Below are positions 52,095 to 62,572 of a stretch of DNA of 64,000 nt, piece by piece. Location: NCBI RefSeq assembly GCF_025384765.1, contig NZ_VHLL01000006.1:62001-126000 (forward strand). The letters run 5' to 3'. Made by a program: the position numbers and the translations under genes. The DNA comes from Methanoculleus formosensis. Lineage in GTDB: Archaea > Halobacteriota > Methanomicrobia > Methanomicrobiales > Methanoculleaceae. The notes under the pieces are model-generated. The model was not told the DNA's origin and ran no database searches. It saw nothing but the letters and a program-made list of their open reading frames with translations. How positions within the stretch are numbered: the first letter of the stretch is position 1; each line of letters starts with the position of its first letter.

Positions 52095-52194
52095 CGCAGC
52101 GGGAGAGGCCGTGACGGATATAATGGTTCCGCGCCGACGATCGACGCTTCGCTCTCTGAGTAACGTTCAAAGAAAGGCCGAACCCGTGTTCGGA

Positions 52195-52266
52195 TGCGCC
52201 GACCGGGACTCGAACCCGGGTTTAGGCGTTGGCAACGCCTAGTGATAACCACTACACTATCGGCGC
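52195..52266 (-). tRNA. tRNA-Gly (GCC)
   Basis: Read on the minus strand, the acceptor stem GCGCCGA pairs with TCGGCGC, with discriminator A at 52195. The D arm is GTGTAGTGGTTATCAC; the anticodon arm is AGGCG TTGCCAA CGCCT, giving anticodon GCC for glycine; the T arm is CCGGGTTCGAGTCCCGG. The CCA end is not encoded. No intron is seen. Confidence 0.95.
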
Positions 52267-52436
52267 ACGCCCGTGCTTTCGCACTGTGTGCCTTACAACA
52301 TGAGTTTTTCAGGCTAATAAGCCTATCGAAGCGCGGCCCGGATCGGGCGGTGCCGCCCCTGCAGGTTCGCATGAACGGGCGGTGGTTCCGGGCTGCCGGT
52401 TGCCCTGCGGAGCCCCAATTGTGCCGTCCCGCGCAC

Positions 52437-53144
52437 CTACCGGTCTCCGTGGTCGAGCGCCTTTCCGATGTTGCGGTTTGTGAGGATCCAGAGCCCCGGC
52501 GTCAGGACCAGGATGAAGACGGCCATGGCGTAGGCGACGAACTCGGCGGAGAAGAGCAGGAAGTTGAAGATGCCGTGAAGCGCCATCCCGAGGAGAAGTC
52601 CCTGGAGGATGATCGCCGGTCGCCGTTCAGCGGTCGTGAACTTTGCCCTGCCGAGGGCGTAGCCCCACACGGCGGCAAAGAGCGCGTGCCCGGGAACCGA
52701 GAAGATCGCGCGGACGGCTATCGTGCCGAGGGCGAGCGCCGGCGATGTCAGGTATGCCGTAAAGACATAGAGGACGTTCTCGAGCGTTGCGAGCCCGAGG
52801 GCGGCAGCGGCGGCGTAGACGATGCCGTCCATCGGCTCATTGAACTCGGGGTGTGGGTAGGCGAACCGGCGCACGACCCAGAACTTGCCGTACTCCTCGA
52901 CGATGGGCGCGATGACGGCGCCCATGATCAGCGGGGATACGATGAAGAGGCCGAAGAGTCCCTCGACGAAAGCGATGGGGAACGTGACGAGGACGCCGAG
53001 GAAGAAGATCTTCACGATCAGCGCCGCCGGTTCGGGCTCGTATTTGTCCCTGCGGTAGAAGTACCACGCCCAGAACACCCCCGGCGCCAGCGCCAGAGCA
53101 AGGATTACCAGCGGTTCGACGACCATTGCTTGATCGGGTTTCAT
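52437..53144 (-). CDS. prsW: PrsW-family intramembrane metalloprotease
   Basis: A 235 aa polytopic protein with the PrsW/CPBP-like motifs: APIVEEYGKFWVV (EExxK), TLENVLYVFTAY, SVPGHALFAAVWGYALG and ALHGIFNF with conserved His. In Bacillus PrsW cleaves an anti-sigma factor; the archaeal substrate is unknown. Eight membrane segments are predicted. It is followed upstream by another membrane protein gene on the same strand. Confidence 0.88.
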   Translation of the reverse strand: MKPDQAMVVEPLVILALALAPGVFWAWYFYRRDKYEPEPAALIVKIFFLGVLVTFPIAFVEGLFGLFIVSPLIMGAVIAPIVEEYGKFWVVRRFAYPHPEFNEPMDGIVYAAAAALGLATLENVLYVFTAYLTSPALALGTIAVRAIFSVPGHALFAAVWGYALGRAKFTTAERRPAIILQGLLLGMALHGIFNFLLFSAEFVAYAMAVFILVLTPGLWILTNRNIGKALDHGDR

Positions 53145-53302
53145 GGTTTACGAGAGGAAGAGTCTTTCCGTCACGATGACGCGGAGTGGTGCCTCCTTGC
53201 GAGGGGGCCACCACCGTATCGGGCATCATCGCGGATAGATCGTCCCACCTCTCGCATCCGGTCTGTCACCTGTGCCCGGCGACTATCCAGCCTGCCGGGC
53301 CC

Positions 53303-53318
53303 CGTTCAAAAAAAGAGG
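53303..53318 (-). terminator. T-run terminator after the DUF7544-like gene
   Basis: On the minus strand the sequence CTCTTTTTTTGAAC directly follows the stop codon. Confidence 0.5.
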
Positions 53319-54266
53319 TTATTCGGGGAGGAGATGGTATCCCGGGGCGAGCCCTTCGAGGACCAGCAGCCCATAGTACCGGAAGAACGTGACGAACGGC
53401 ACCGCGATCAGGAGCGCGACCGGGACGGCGATGATGAGGTAGGGGATGAGGAGCGCGAGGAGCAGCACGATGTTCGCCTGAAGTGCGGCGAGGAGGACGA
53501 TCCCGATGAGCACGAACGGTATCGCGATGATCAGCATCGCGAGGATGACCAGGACTGCCTGGACGATCCCGGCGACGAGGCCGAGCACGAACCTGGTGAC
53601 GATGTAGACGACGGTCTGCCAGACGTTCTCTGAGATCATCCCGAAAAGCCGGCGCCATCCCTCGATGACCCCGCAGTCCTCGTGGATCATGATCGGGACG
53701 ACGAAGTCGTGGGTCAGGAGGAAGATGATGCCGAAGAGGAGGGCTGTGACCAGGACGAACGGGATGAACAGGAGGATGAATGCAACACCAACACCAGCAC
53801 CACCGCCACTCGACCCCCCGAGCCCTACGAGCATGAGGATGAACGCTATCATAGCAAATACCAGGATCAGCGTGAGGCCGGCCTGGAAGAGGAAGAGCCG
53901 GAGACCTTTTCCGAGCCGTTCTCCAAAGAAGGGCCTGATATGGATATCACCCGTCCGGAGCATGTCGACGAAGACGAACTGCATCACCGTGCCGACGATC
54001 CACCAGACGAGAGCGATCGCAAGAACGATGAGGATGAGGGCCACGACGATCGTCGCGATCCCGGGGAGGGACTCCACGACGCCGGGCGAGAGGTCGCCTT
54101 CGTTGAAGTCGTATCCGGAGGTGTTCGGGAAACTCACGCCCCCTCCCACGAAGAGCGCAATCAGGGCCAGACGGAGCCAGACGCCCCACCTGATCGGCCA
54201 GAGCAGGCTTTTGGTGCGCTGAAAGGCACCGTCCAGTCTGTTGAATGCATACATATCTTCAGCCAT
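53319..54266 (-). CDS. multi-pass membrane protein, DUF7544/DUF4013-like
   Basis: A 315 aa protein with an N-terminal amphipathic segment (AEDMYAFNRLDGAFQRTKSL), then six to seven very hydrophobic helices, and a Gly-rich loop VGLGGSSGGGAGVGV. FVVPIMIHEDCGVIEGWRRL is a conserved loop of archaeal proteins of this type. The function is unknown. A second copy of a different family is not adjacent, and the gene has its own AT-rich upstream region (54270-54310). Confidence 0.7.
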   Translation of the reverse strand: MAEDMYAFNRLDGAFQRTKSLLWPIRWGVWLRLALIALFVGGGVSFPNTSGYDFNEGDLSPGVVESLPGIATIVVALILIVLAIALVWWIVGTVMQFVFVDMLRTGDIHIRPFFGERLGKGLRLFLFQAGLTLILVFAMIAFILMLVGLGGSSGGGAGVGVAFILLFIPFVLVTALLFGIIFLLTHDFVVPIMIHEDCGVIEGWRRLFGMISENVWQTVVYIVTRFVLGLVAGIVQAVLVILAMLIIAIPFVLIGIVLLAALQANIVLLLALLIPYLIIAVPVALLIAVPFVTFFRYYGLLVLEGLAPGYHLLPE

Positions 54267-54416
54267 ATCAATCAGATAGATGAACTCCGTCTCATTAATA
54301 CCTTGTTTTGGCAGGCGAATCCCGGTGATCCGGCCGCGCGTCGTATGCTCGCGGGTATCTGAGGGAACCTGTTTTTCAACACCTTAATCTAGTCCGTTCA
54401 CCACACTATAGAACGA

Positions 54417-55043
54417 ATGATCCCTCTCATGCTTGACCTGACGGGCCGGAGGGTGCTCATATTCGGCGGAGGCGACGTTGGTGCCCGGAAGGCTGCGCAT
54501 TTCTCGCATGAGGCAGAGGTGACGGTCTTCAGCCGTTCGTTCTCGCCGAACCTCGATGGTCTCACGATACGGCGGCAGGAGGGCGATCTCTCGGCGCTCT
54601 CGGATGAGGCACTCCGGGATCTCCTTTCGGGCGCGTTCCTCGCGGTGGCCGCAACGCCCGACCCGGAACTCAACGACCGTATCGGAAGATTGTGCGCTGA
54701 GGCCGGCGTCCTCTTCAACAACGCCGCAGGTGTTCCCGGGGACGTCATCATCCCGTCGGTCGTCAGGGGCAACCGCTTCCTCGTCGCGGTCAGCACCTAT
54801 GGGAGGAGCCCCGCCGTCTCACGGTACCTCCGCATGAGGCTTGAAGCGGATTACGCAGACCTTGACCGGATGATCAAACTGCAGGAAGAGATCCGTCCGA
54901 TGCTCCGGGAGACCGAACCGGTGCAGGCAGAGCGGTCCCGCATCCTCTGGGCGATCCTCTCCGACGGCGAGATCCGGGTAGCGCTCACCGCCGACTACGC
55001 CCGGGCACGTGCAATGGCCATCGAGAGGTACCTGCATGCCTGA
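54417..55043 (+). CDS. precorrin-2 dehydrogenase / sirohydrochlorin ferrochelatase
   Basis: A 208 aa Met8p/CysG N-terminal-type protein that oxidises precorrin-2 to sirohydrochlorin and may insert iron. The Rossmann loop is LIFGGGDVGARKAAHF; NNAAGVPGDVIIPSVV and RSPAVSRYLR are typical. It is the first gene of the tetrapyrrole operon and seems nearly leaderless, with CACCTTAATC as box A candidate near 54380. Its stop lies 8 bases inside hemA. Confidence 0.92.
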   Translation: MIPLMLDLTGRRVLIFGGGDVGARKAAHFSHEAEVTVFSRSFSPNLDGLTIRRQEGDLSALSDEALRDLLSGAFLAVAATPDPELNDRIGRLCAEAGVLFNNAAGVPGDVIIPSVVRGNRFLVAVSTYGRSPAVSRYLRMRLEADYADLDRMIKLQEEIRPMLRETEPVQAERSRILWAILSDGEIRVALTADYARARAMAIERYLHA

Positions 55044-56307
55044 GCCGCTCGCCATCCCCCTCGCGCTCGCGGGCGTCAGCCACCACACCGCGGATATCGC
55101 CACGCTCGAGGCGTTCCGGTTCCCCGACGAAGCGGCGTTCCTCCGCGAGGCACGGGAGCGGTTCCGGGGCGCGCTCCTCCTCCAGACCTGCAACCGTGTC
55201 GAGGTCCTGGTGCAGGGCGACGCGCGGAGCCTTGAAGCGTTCCTTCGGGAGATAGGCAGGCATGGGTTTACGGTCATCGAGGGAGAGGCCGTGCCCCGCC
55301 ACCTCCTGGAACTGGCCGCGGGCATCGACTCCCTGATCGTCGGCGAGGACCAGATCCTCGGCCAGCTCAAGCGGGCGCTCGAGACCGCAGAAGAAGCGGG
55401 GGCCGCGAGCAGCGTCGTCTCCCTCTGCGTCAACAAGGCGGTGCACGTGGGGGTCAGGGTCCGGCGCCAGACGCAGATCAACCGGGGCGCGGTCTCTGTC
55501 GGTTCTGCGGCAGTGACGCTTGCAGAGAACCTCCTCGGCACCCTGCACGACCGGCACATCTTGGTCGTCGGGAGCGGGGAGATGGGGATCCTGGTGACGC
55601 AGGCACTCGCCGCGAAAGGCCTCACGGCCATCTACGTCGCGAACAGGACCTACGAGCATGCAGTGATGCTTGCAGATAAGATCGGGGGGCGGGCGGTCAA
55701 CTTCAAGGACCTCTACCGCTACATCGCGCTCTCAGATGTCGTCATCTCCTGCACCGCTGCGCCGCACCCGGTCATCCGGGAGGAGGATATCCGGACGGTG
55801 ATGGAGGAGCGGCTCTGGCCGCTCGATCCGCACCCCCGCCACCTGATCCTCATCGACATCGCCCAGCCCCGCGACGTCGAGGAGGAGGTGCGATCGATCG
55901 AAGGCGTGCATCTCTTCACCATCGACGACCTCAGGCATGTCAACGACGCGGCCATGGACTCGCGGAGGGGCGAGGCCGACCGCGCACGGGGGATCATCGA
56001 CGAGGAAACAGACCATTTCGTCCGGCTCCTCCGCCGGACGGCGGCCGACGAGACGCTCGCTCTCCTCTACACCTGGGCTGAGTCGATCCGGGCGCGTGAG
56101 CGCGACCGGGCGCTCGCCCGCCTGGGGGGGACGGATGGCCGCACGAGGGAGGTCGTCGACGATCTGACGCGGGCGCTCACGAAGAAACTCCTCGCGGATG
56201 CGACCGCGTCCATCCGGGCGTGTGCGGAGTGCGGCGATATGACGAGAGCAGAGGCCCTGATCAGGGCGATTACCCGGGGAGAACCATGTTTCCAGACCGA
56301 AGAATGA
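55036..56307 (+). CDS. hemA: glutamyl-tRNA reductase
   Basis: A 423 aa NADPH enzyme that reduces glutamyl-tRNA to glutamate-1-semialdehyde, the first committed step to tetrapyrroles. N-terminal AGVSHHTADIATLEAF, catalytic Cys in LLQTCNRVEVL, SLIVGEDQILGQLKRALE, and NADPH loop VVGSGEMGILV, then the C-terminal dimerisation helices. ATG 55036 follows GAGAGGT and overlaps the precursor gene; it overlaps hemB by 22 bases. Confidence 0.96.
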   Translation: MPEPLAIPLALAGVSHHTADIATLEAFRFPDEAAFLREARERFRGALLLQTCNRVEVLVQGDARSLEAFLREIGRHGFTVIEGEAVPRHLLELAAGIDSLIVGEDQILGQLKRALETAEEAGAASSVVSLCVNKAVHVGVRVRRQTQINRGAVSVGSAAVTLAENLLGTLHDRHILVVGSGEMGILVTQALAAKGLTAIYVANRTYEHAVMLADKIGGRAVNFKDLYRYIALSDVVISCTAAPHPVIREEDIRTVMEERLWPLDPHPRHLILIDIAQPRDVEEEVRSIEGVHLFTIDDLRHVNDAAMDSRRGEADRARGIIDEETDHFVRLLRRTAADETLALLYTWAESIRARERDRALARLGGTDGRTREVVDDLTRALTKKLLADATASIRACAECGDMTRAEALIRAITRGEPCFQTEE

Positions 56308-57269
56308 GACGGATGCGGCGGCGGATCGTCCAGCCGCTCCTCCGCGAGACAGAACTTCGAAAGACCGACCTCATCGCGCCGGTCTTCGTGGATGAATCGA
56401 TCAGCGCACCGCTTCCGATAGCCTCGATGCCGGGGCAGTTCCGCCACCTGGTGGACGGTGTCGCCGACTACTGCGAGCGTCTCTCCGACGCCGGCGTCCG
56501 TGCGGTCCTCCTCTTCGGGGTCCCGGCCACAAAGGACGGCGAGGCGACCGAATCCTATGCGGCGGACGGCGTCGTCCAGCGGGCGGTTCAGAAGATCAAG
56601 GAGCGATTGCCGCAGATGGTGGTCGTGACCGACGTCTGCGCCTGTGAGTACACCGACCACGGCCACTGCGGGATCGTCGGAGAGACCGCCGACGGTCTCG
56701 ACCTCTTGAACGACCCCTCGCTCGAACTGATGGCGCAGATAGCCGTCTCCCATGCAGAGAGCGGCGCCGACATCGTTGCGCCGTCATGCATGCTCGACGG
56801 GATGGTGCGGGCGATCCGGCAGGCTCTCGACGCCGCCGGATACCAGGACGTTCTGATCATGTCCTACTCCTCGAAGTTCGCGAGCGCCCTCTACGGACCG
56901 TTCCGCGACGCGGCGGACTCGGGATTCTCGTTCGGGGACCGGACGACCTACCAGATCTGCCCGGGCAACGCCCGCGAGGCGGTGATGGAGTCGGAACTCG
57001 ATGCGGCCGAAGGGGCGGATATCCTGATGGTCAAACCGGCCGGGATCTACCTCGACATCCTCGCGGCCGTCGCGGCGCTCGGCCTGCCGGTCGCGGCCTA
57101 CCAGGTCAGCGGCGAGTACGCGATGATCAAGGCCGCCGCAGAACGCGGATGGCTCGACGAGCGGGCGGTCGCCATCGAGAGCCTCACCGCCATCAAACGG
57201 GCCGGGGCCGACCTGATCATCACCTACTTTGCAGAAGACGCGGCGAGGTGGCTCGATGAAGAGCAGTGA
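56286..57269 (+). CDS. hemB: porphobilinogen synthase
   Basis: A 327 aa enzyme that condenses two 5-aminolevulinates. The zinc site is [15 protein letters not shown], the first Schiff-base Lys is in [16 protein letters not shown] and the second in [20 protein letters not shown] precedes ATG 56286. The gene overlaps hemA and hemL at both ends. Confidence 0.97.
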   Translation: MFPDRRMRRMRRRIVQPLLRETELRKTDLIAPVFVDESISAPLPIASMPGQFRHLVDGVADYCERLSDAGVRAVLLFGVPATKDGEATESYAADGVVQRAVQKIKERLPQMVVVTDVCACEYTDHGHCGIVGETADGLDLLNDPSLELMAQIAVSHAESGADIVAPSCMLDGMVRAIRQALDAAGYQDVLIMSYSSKFASALYGPFRDAADSGFSFGDRTTYQICPGNAREAVMESELDAAEGADILMVKPAGIYLDILAAVAALGLPVAAYQVSGEYAMIKAAAERGWLDERAVAIESLTAIKRAGADLIITYFAEDAARWLDEEQ

Positions 57270-58503
57270 CCTCTTCGCTCGCGCGAAAGCCCTGATGCCG
57301 GGCGGTGTCAGCAGCCCGGTGCGGGCGATCAAGCCCTACCCGTTCTACGTTGAGCGTGCCGCGGGTTCGCACCTTACGACCGTCGACGGCGCAGACCTGA
57401 TCGACTGCTGCCTCGGCTACGGCCCCCTCATCCTCGGCCACGCGCACCCGGACGTCCGTGAGGCGATCGAGCGCCAGCTCGAGAAGGGCTGGCTCTACGG
57501 GACGCCGACGCCGCTCGAACTCGACCTTGCGGGGATGATCACCGGCGACCACCCCGGGGTCGATATGGTGCGGTTCGTCTCGTCGGGCTCCGAGGCGACG
57601 ATGGCCGCGATCCGGCTCGCCCGCGGCTACACGGGTAAGCAGGACATCGTCAAGGTCGAGGGCGGGTTCCACGGCGCCCACGACGCGGTCCTGGTCAAGG
57701 CCGGGTCCGGGGCGACGACCCTCGGGGTTCCCGACTCCGCGGGCGTCCTCGCGGATCTGGTTGCGCACACCCGACAGGTCCCCTACAACGACCCGGAGGC
57801 GCTGGAAACCCTCCTCGCCGAGAACGACGACGTCGCCGCGTTCATCCTCGAACCGATCATGGGAAACATCGGCCCCATCCTCCCCGATGACGGCTACCTC
57901 GCCGATGTCCGGGAGATCACCGCCGCCCATGACGTTCTCCTCATCCTCGACGAGGTGATCACCGGCTACCGGGTCGGGATCGGCGGTGCGGAAGTGCTCT
58001 ACGGGATAAAGCCTGATCTCGCCACGTTCGGCAAGATCATCGGCGGCGGTCTCCCTATCGGGGCGTTCGGGGGCCGGCGCGAGATCATGGAACTTGTCGC
58101 CCCCGCAGGCCCGGTCTACCAGGCCGGAACCTTCAGCGGCAACCCGGCGAGCCTCGCGGCGGGGTACGCGGCGCTTCGCTACCTCCACGAGCACCCGGAG
58201 GTCTACCGGCGGCTCGACGAGGCCACGCGGGCGATCGGGGAGGTCGCCGCGGATGCGGGCAGGGGGACGTTCGTCAGGATGGGCTCGCTCTTCAAACACT
58301 TCTTCCGCAGCGAGCCGCCGCGGGACTACCGCGAGGTCAAGGAGTGCGACACGGAGGCGTTCTCGCGGTTCTGGAAGGCGATGCTTGAAGCCGGAGTCTT
58401 CCTCCCGCCGTCGCAGTTCGAGACGAACTTCCTCTCCGCCGCACACACGGAATCGGATATCAACCAGATAACAGACGCATACGGATCATGTCTCTTCGCA
58501 TAG
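57256..58503 (+). CDS. hemL: glutamate-1-semialdehyde 2,1-aminomutase
   Basis: A 415 aa PLP enzyme making 5-aminolevulinate. Signature stretches are [39 protein letters not shown], the PLP-binding Asp in [13 protein letters not shown] and the PLP Lys in [19 protein letters not shown] 57256 follows GAGGTGG and overlaps hemB by 14 bases. Confidence 0.97.
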   Translation: MKSSDLFARAKALMPGGVSSPVRAIKPYPFYVERAAGSHLTTVDGADLIDCCLGYGPLILGHAHPDVREAIERQLEKGWLYGTPTPLELDLAGMITGDHPGVDMVRFVSSGSEATMAAIRLARGYTGKQDIVKVEGGFHGAHDAVLVKAGSGATTLGVPDSAGVLADLVAHTRQVPYNDPEALETLLAENDDVAAFILEPIMGNIGPILPDDGYLADVREITAAHDVLLILDEVITGYRVGIGGAEVLYGIKPDLATFGKIIGGGLPIGAFGGRREIMELVAPAGPVYQAGTFSGNPASLAAGYAALRYLHEHPEVYRRLDEATRAIGEVAADAGRGTFVRMGSLFKHFFRSEPPRDYREVKECDTEAFSRFWKAMLEAGVFLPPSQFETNFLSAAHTESDINQITDAYGSCLFA

Positions 58504-59372
58504 GCACACGGGGAAGCGCTCTCGCGCTTGCACAGACAGATAAGGTGGTCGGCATCCTCGCCGACCGGGGGATCGAGGCGGAGGTCGTCACGATCGCGAC
58601 CGAGGGCGATACCGCGACCGGAGTCCCGCTCCACGCCATCGGTGGGCAGGGAGTCTTTGTCCGGGCGCTCGACGACGCCATCCTCCGCGGCGAGATTGAC
58701 GCTGCGGTGCACAGCATGAAGGACATCCCCGCAGCCCGCCCGGCAGGACTCACCTGCTCTGCGGTGCTCGAACGGGACTCGCCCGCCGACTTCCTCGCGC
58801 ACGAGTGCCCCCTCGAAGCGGTCTCTGTCATCGGGTCGTCGAGCACCCGGCGCCGGGCCCAGCTCCTCCGCGACGCCCCGGCGCTTGAGGTGAAGCAACT
58901 GCGCGGGAACGTCGATACCCGCATCCGGAAACTCCGCGAGGGGCAGTACGACGCCATCGTCCTCGCGGAGGCGGGCCTCGAGCGCCTCGGGATCACGCTC
59001 CCGGGAGAACCCCTCCCCACCGACCGGTTCGTCCCGTCCCCGAACCAGGGGACCGTCGCGGTGGTCTGCCGGGACGATCCGGCCGTCGCCGACGCCTTCG
59101 CGCCGCTCGACCATGCGCCGACCCGCTTCGACGTCGAGATCGAGCGTGCCGTCATGGAAGAGGTCGGCGGCGGGTGCTTCACCCCGCAGGGGATCTACTG
59201 CCGGAACGGGGACCTGATCGCCGAGGTGCTCGCGCTCGACGGTTCCCGGTGGGAGCGGATCGAGCGGCGCGTCACGACCGTCGGCGAAGCCCGGGAGTGG
59301 GGGCGGGCACTGCGCGTGCAGGCGGCCGGACTGATCCGGGAGGCGTATGCGACACTGGGGATAAAACCATGA
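58488..59372 (+). CDS. hemC: hydroxymethylbilane synthase
   Basis: A 294 aa porphobilinogen deaminase. It starts [16 protein letters not shown], has [26 protein letters not shown], and the cofactor-binding Cys in [12 protein letters not shown]. It overlaps hemL by 16 bases and the SUMT start as ATGA. Confidence 0.97.
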   Translation: MSLRIGTRGSALALAQTDKVVGILADRGIEAEVVTIATEGDTATGVPLHAIGGQGVFVRALDDAILRGEIDAAVHSMKDIPAARPAGLTCSAVLERDSPADFLAHECPLEAVSVIGSSSTRRRAQLLRDAPALEVKQLRGNVDTRIRKLREGQYDAIVLAEAGLERLGITLPGEPLPTDRFVPSPNQGTVAVVCRDDPAVADAFAPLDHAPTRFDVEIERAVMEEVGGGCFTPQGIYCRNGDLIAEVLALDGSRWERIERRVTTVGEAREWGRALRVQAAGLIREAYATLGIKP

Positions 59373-60106
59373 CTGGAAAAGCGTATCTTGTGGGCTCCGG
59401 CCCGGGGGGGCTCGGCCTCCTGACGATGAGGGCCCGCGAGGTGATCGACAGTGCGGACGTGGTCCTCTATGACCAGCTCCCGGGCGAGGAGATCCTCGCG
59501 ACCCTCCCGGAGAACGCCGAACGGATCGACTGCGGGAAGTACGGCGGGAGCCACACCATGGAGCAGGACGAGATCGAGGCGCTGATGGTCGAGCGGGTGA
59601 AGGCGGGGAAGATCGTCGTGCGCCTGAAAGGCGGTGACCCCTTCCTCTTCGGCCGCGGCGGGGAGGAGGTCGAGACGCTCCGGGAACACGGCATCAGGGT
59701 CGAGGTGGTGCCGGGCGTCACGAGCGCTATCGCCGTCCCGGAGATGGTCGGGATCCCGGTCACCCACCGGCGGTACGCGTCGCAGGCGACGTTCATCACC
59801 GGCCACGAAGACCCGACGAAGCCCGAGTCCGCCCTCGACTGGGAGGTCCTCGCGCGGCTGAAGGGAACCCTCGTCATCCTTATGGGCGTGAAGAACCTCC
59901 CGGCCATCGCGGCGGCCCTCACGGCAAACGGCAAAGACCCCGCAACCCCGGTCGCGATCATCGAGCGGGGGATGCGGCCCGACCAGCGCGTGACGGTCGG
60001 GACGCTTGCGGATATCGCCGATAAAGCCCGGGCCGCAGGTGTCCGGCCCCCGGCGGTGATCGTCATCGGCGGGGTGGTGGAGTTGTATGATGGGGGCGAG
60101 AGGTGA
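59369..60106 (+). CDS. cobA: uroporphyrinogen-III C-methyltransferase (SUMT)
   Basis: A 245 aa methylase giving precorrin-2, the branch to siroheme, cobalamin and F430. Typical are VGSGPGGLGLLTMRA, VVRLKGGDPFLFGRGGEE, VVPGVTSAIAVPEMVGIPVT and VILMGVKNL. It is the last gene of the operon; hemD, which makes the uroporphyrinogen-III needed by this enzyme, is not found after it, and the next DNA is a repeat element. Confidence 0.96.
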   Translation: MTGKAYLVGSGPGGLGLLTMRAREVIDSADVVLYDQLPGEEILATLPENAERIDCGKYGGSHTMEQDEIEALMVERVKAGKIVVRLKGGDPFLFGRGGEEVETLREHGIRVEVVPGVTSAIAVPEMVGIPVTHRRYASQATFITGHEDPTKPESALDWEVLARLKGTLVILMGVKNLPAIAAALTANGKDPATPVAIIERGMRPDQRVTVGTLADIADKARAAGVRPPAVIVIGGVVELYDGGER

Positions 60107-60216
60107 AGGGACGACGGTTTCCCTCACCTGTGTTGGTGCGGTTCCTTCCGCTCCCACTTTAGCACCGAATAGCCCCGTTACGACGAACTGACAATTGAAT
60201 GAGGAAAAGGCCGATA

Positions 60217-60410
60217 CACTGGACCGTGGGAGTATCGCCATGGGGGAGGGGCTGACGGGGAGGGGGTTCCCCCTCCCCTGTCTCAAAAGCAAATTTTTGT
60301 CGCTTCGGCTAACCATGCTCGCATTTTTGTTAGACCCCCACCCCGCCCGCGCTTCGCGCTCCTCCCCCGCCCTCTTGGGGGCGGGGGCAGTCATGGCGAT
60401 ACCCCCACGA
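60217..60410 (+). repeat. dispersed GC-rich element, full-length B+A copy
   Basis: Starts CACTGGACCGTGGGAGTATC, then hairpin GGGGAGGGGGTTCCCCCTCC, spacer, then the A module CCCCCACCCCGCCCGCGCTT with CGCGCTCCTCCCCC and GGGGGCGGGGGCAGTCATGG, ending GGCGATACC. Same layout and length as 11877-12070. It occupies the 60107-60594 gap; the rest of that gap (60410-60594) holds only the ilvD leader. Confidence 0.75.
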
Positions 60411-60594
60411 AAACCGCGTCTGGAGCCTGTTTGATCGAAAAATATGCGCATCTAAAGGGTGCGTAACGTAAGCGTTCGCACACGTGACGAACCACCTGCC
60501 TCACAATGCAGGTCAATCTCCCTGGCGCACCACCTCCCCGCCCAACCGGAATCCTCTTCTCCCCCTGCGCGTGTACTCTCCTACGAGGATTACC

Positions 60595-62238
60595 ATGCGG
60601 AGTGAGACGGTAAAGAAAGGCTACCAGCGTGCCCCGAACCGGGCGCTGCTCAGGTCGCTCGGCGTCACCGACCGGGAGATGGACCAGCCCTTCATCGGGA
60701 TAGCAAACGCGTACAACACGGTCGTTCCCGGCCACCTCCACCTCCGGTCAATCTCGCAGAAGGTGCAGGAGGGTGTCGCGGCTGCGGGCGGCGTGGCGTT
60801 CGAGTTCGGGACGATCGGGATCTGCGACGGGATCGCGATGGGCCACGAGGGGATGCGCTACTCCCTTCCATCGCGGGAGAACATCGCCGACGCCGTCGAA
60901 CTGATGGTCGAGGCACACCGGTTCGACGGCCTGGTCTGCGTCGGGACCTGCGACAAGATCGTCCCCGGGATGCTGATGGCGGCGGTGCGGTGCAACATAC
61001 CGACGATCGTCGTCACCGGCGGCCCGATGCTCCCCGGCTACGCGGCGGGCCGCGAACTCTCGCTCATTGACGTCTTCGAGGGCGTGGGCCGCGTCGCCGC
61101 CGGAACGATGAGCGAGGAGGAACTCGGGGCGCTCGAGTGCGCGGCGATGCCCGGCTGCGGGAGCTGCCAGGGGCTGTATACCGCAAACACCATGGCGTGC
61201 GTGACCGAGGCACTCGGCCTCTCCCTCCCGGGAACCGCCGCCATCCCCGCGGTCGACGCCGCAAAGCTCCGCATAGCCCGTGAGAGTGGGGAGCGGGCGG
61301 TCGGCCTCGTCCGGGAGGGTATCCGCCCGCGGGATATCGTCACCGAGACAGGCCTCAAAAACGCCGTCCGGGTGGACATGGCGCTCGGCGGGTCGTCGAA
61401 CACGGTGCTTCACCTGATGGCCGTCGCACGGGAGGCGGGCGTCCCCCTCGACCTTGAGACGTTCAACACCGTCGCCGAGGCGACCCCCCACATCTGCCAC
61501 ATGCAGCCCGGGGGGCCGCACTCGATGCTCGCCCTCCACCGGGCGGGAGGGATCCCCGCGGTCCTCGCGATGCTCGAACGCTACCTCGACGACGCCCCGA
61601 CGGTCTCGGGCCGCTCGATCCTTGAGATCGCGAAAAGCGCCCGGGTCGCTGACCCGGAGGTGATCCGGACGGCCGACGCCCCGGTCAGCCCGGGTGGCGG
61701 CCTCAAGATTCTCCGGGGAACGCTTGCCCCCGACGGCGCCGTCGTCAAGTGCGCCGCCGTCCCGGAGGCGATGTGGCGGCACCGGGGCCCGGCACGGGTC
61801 TTCGACGGAGAAGCGGCCGCGATGGAGGCGATCATTCACCGCGAGATCAAGGAAGGCGACGTCGTCGTGATCCGCTACGAGGGGCCGCGGGGAGGACCCG
61901 GGATGCCCGAGATGCTCTCGCCGACCTCGGCGCTGATGGGGCTCGGCTACGCCCGGGTCGCCCTGGTGACCGACGGCCGGTTCTCGGGCGGCACCCGGGG
62001 CCCCTGCATCGGACACATCGCGCCCGAGGCCGCGGTCGGCGGGCCGATCGCCCTCGTGGAGGACGGCGACGAGATCGCGATCGATCTCTACGAAAAGCGC
62101 CTCGACCTCGCTGTAGAGAGAGCGATCCTCGAAGAGCGGCGGAAGGCCTGGAAGCCGCCGCAAAAACGGCTTACCGGCGTGCTCGCCCGCTACGCGCAGA
62201 CCGTTGAGCAGGCGAACCTCGGCGCCGTCCAGAGGTGA
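60595..62238 (+). CDS. ilvD: dihydroxy-acid dehydratase
   Basis: A 547 aa iron-sulfur enzyme of valine/isoleucine synthesis. Cluster and active-site motifs are [31 protein letters not shown] and [20 protein letters not shown] 60595 follows GAGGATTACC and gives the usual length; the longer frame upstream has no coding character. Confidence 0.97.
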   Translation: MRSETVKKGYQRAPNRALLRSLGVTDREMDQPFIGIANAYNTVVPGHLHLRSISQKVQEGVAAAGGVAFEFGTIGICDGIAMGHEGMRYSLPSRENIADAVELMVEAHRFDGLVCVGTCDKIVPGMLMAAVRCNIPTIVVTGGPMLPGYAAGRELSLIDVFEGVGRVAAGTMSEEELGALECAAMPGCGSCQGLYTANTMACVTEALGLSLPGTAAIPAVDAAKLRIARESGERAVGLVREGIRPRDIVTETGLKNAVRVDMALGGSSNTVLHLMAVAREAGVPLDLETFNTVAEATPHICHMQPGGPHSMLALHRAGGIPAVLAMLERYLDDAPTVSGRSILEIAKSARVADPEVIRTADAPVSPGGGLKILRGTLAPDGAVVKCAAVPEAMWRHRGPARVFDGEAAAMEAIIHREIKEGDVVVIRYEGPRGGPGMPEMLSPTSALMGLGYARVALVTDGRFSGGTRGPCIGHIAPEAAVGGPIALVEDGDEIAIDLYEKRLDLAVERAILEERRKAWKPPQKRLTGVLARYAQTVEQANLGAVQR

Positions 62239-62482
62239 CCTCGTCTCCGGGAGAGGGAGCGCATACTCTCCGCCGGGATCGCGGCGCCCGCTGGAGGGCA
62301 CCTTTTTAACAAACCTGTTCGGTTAAACGGATTTACCCGGACATGATGGCGCACTCGCTGCTCCGCGCCTCGCTCCTTGCACCGGCGCCCGGGGCTGCTC
62401 CGGTTCCCCTGCCCCCATCCAGGGGCTGGATGGCCGTTTTTCTCCCGCTTTGCTGCTGCAATTTTTCCAGAGATTCCAAAGA

Positions 62483-62497
62483 ACTATATTTTTTAAA
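62483..62497 (+). promoter_or_regulatory. box A promoter of the carbonic anhydrase gene
   Basis: AACTATATTTTTTAAACCCC lies about 80 bases before ATG 62573, giving a leader of roughly 55 bases. The gap 62239-62482 otherwise holds the ilvD 3' flank and no gene that I can support. Confidence 0.6.
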
Positions 62498-62572
62498 CCC
62501 CTGGACATAACTCTCCTTTCGGGCGTACCCATCCGGGCGCCCATATCATCACATTATTCACGGAGCACACGA

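Noticed and set aside
62323-62544. Minus-strand frame of 73 codons before the carbonic anhydrase gene
   Set aside because: It crosses the box A promoter of the carbonic anhydrase gene and has no family resemblance or ribosome binding site.
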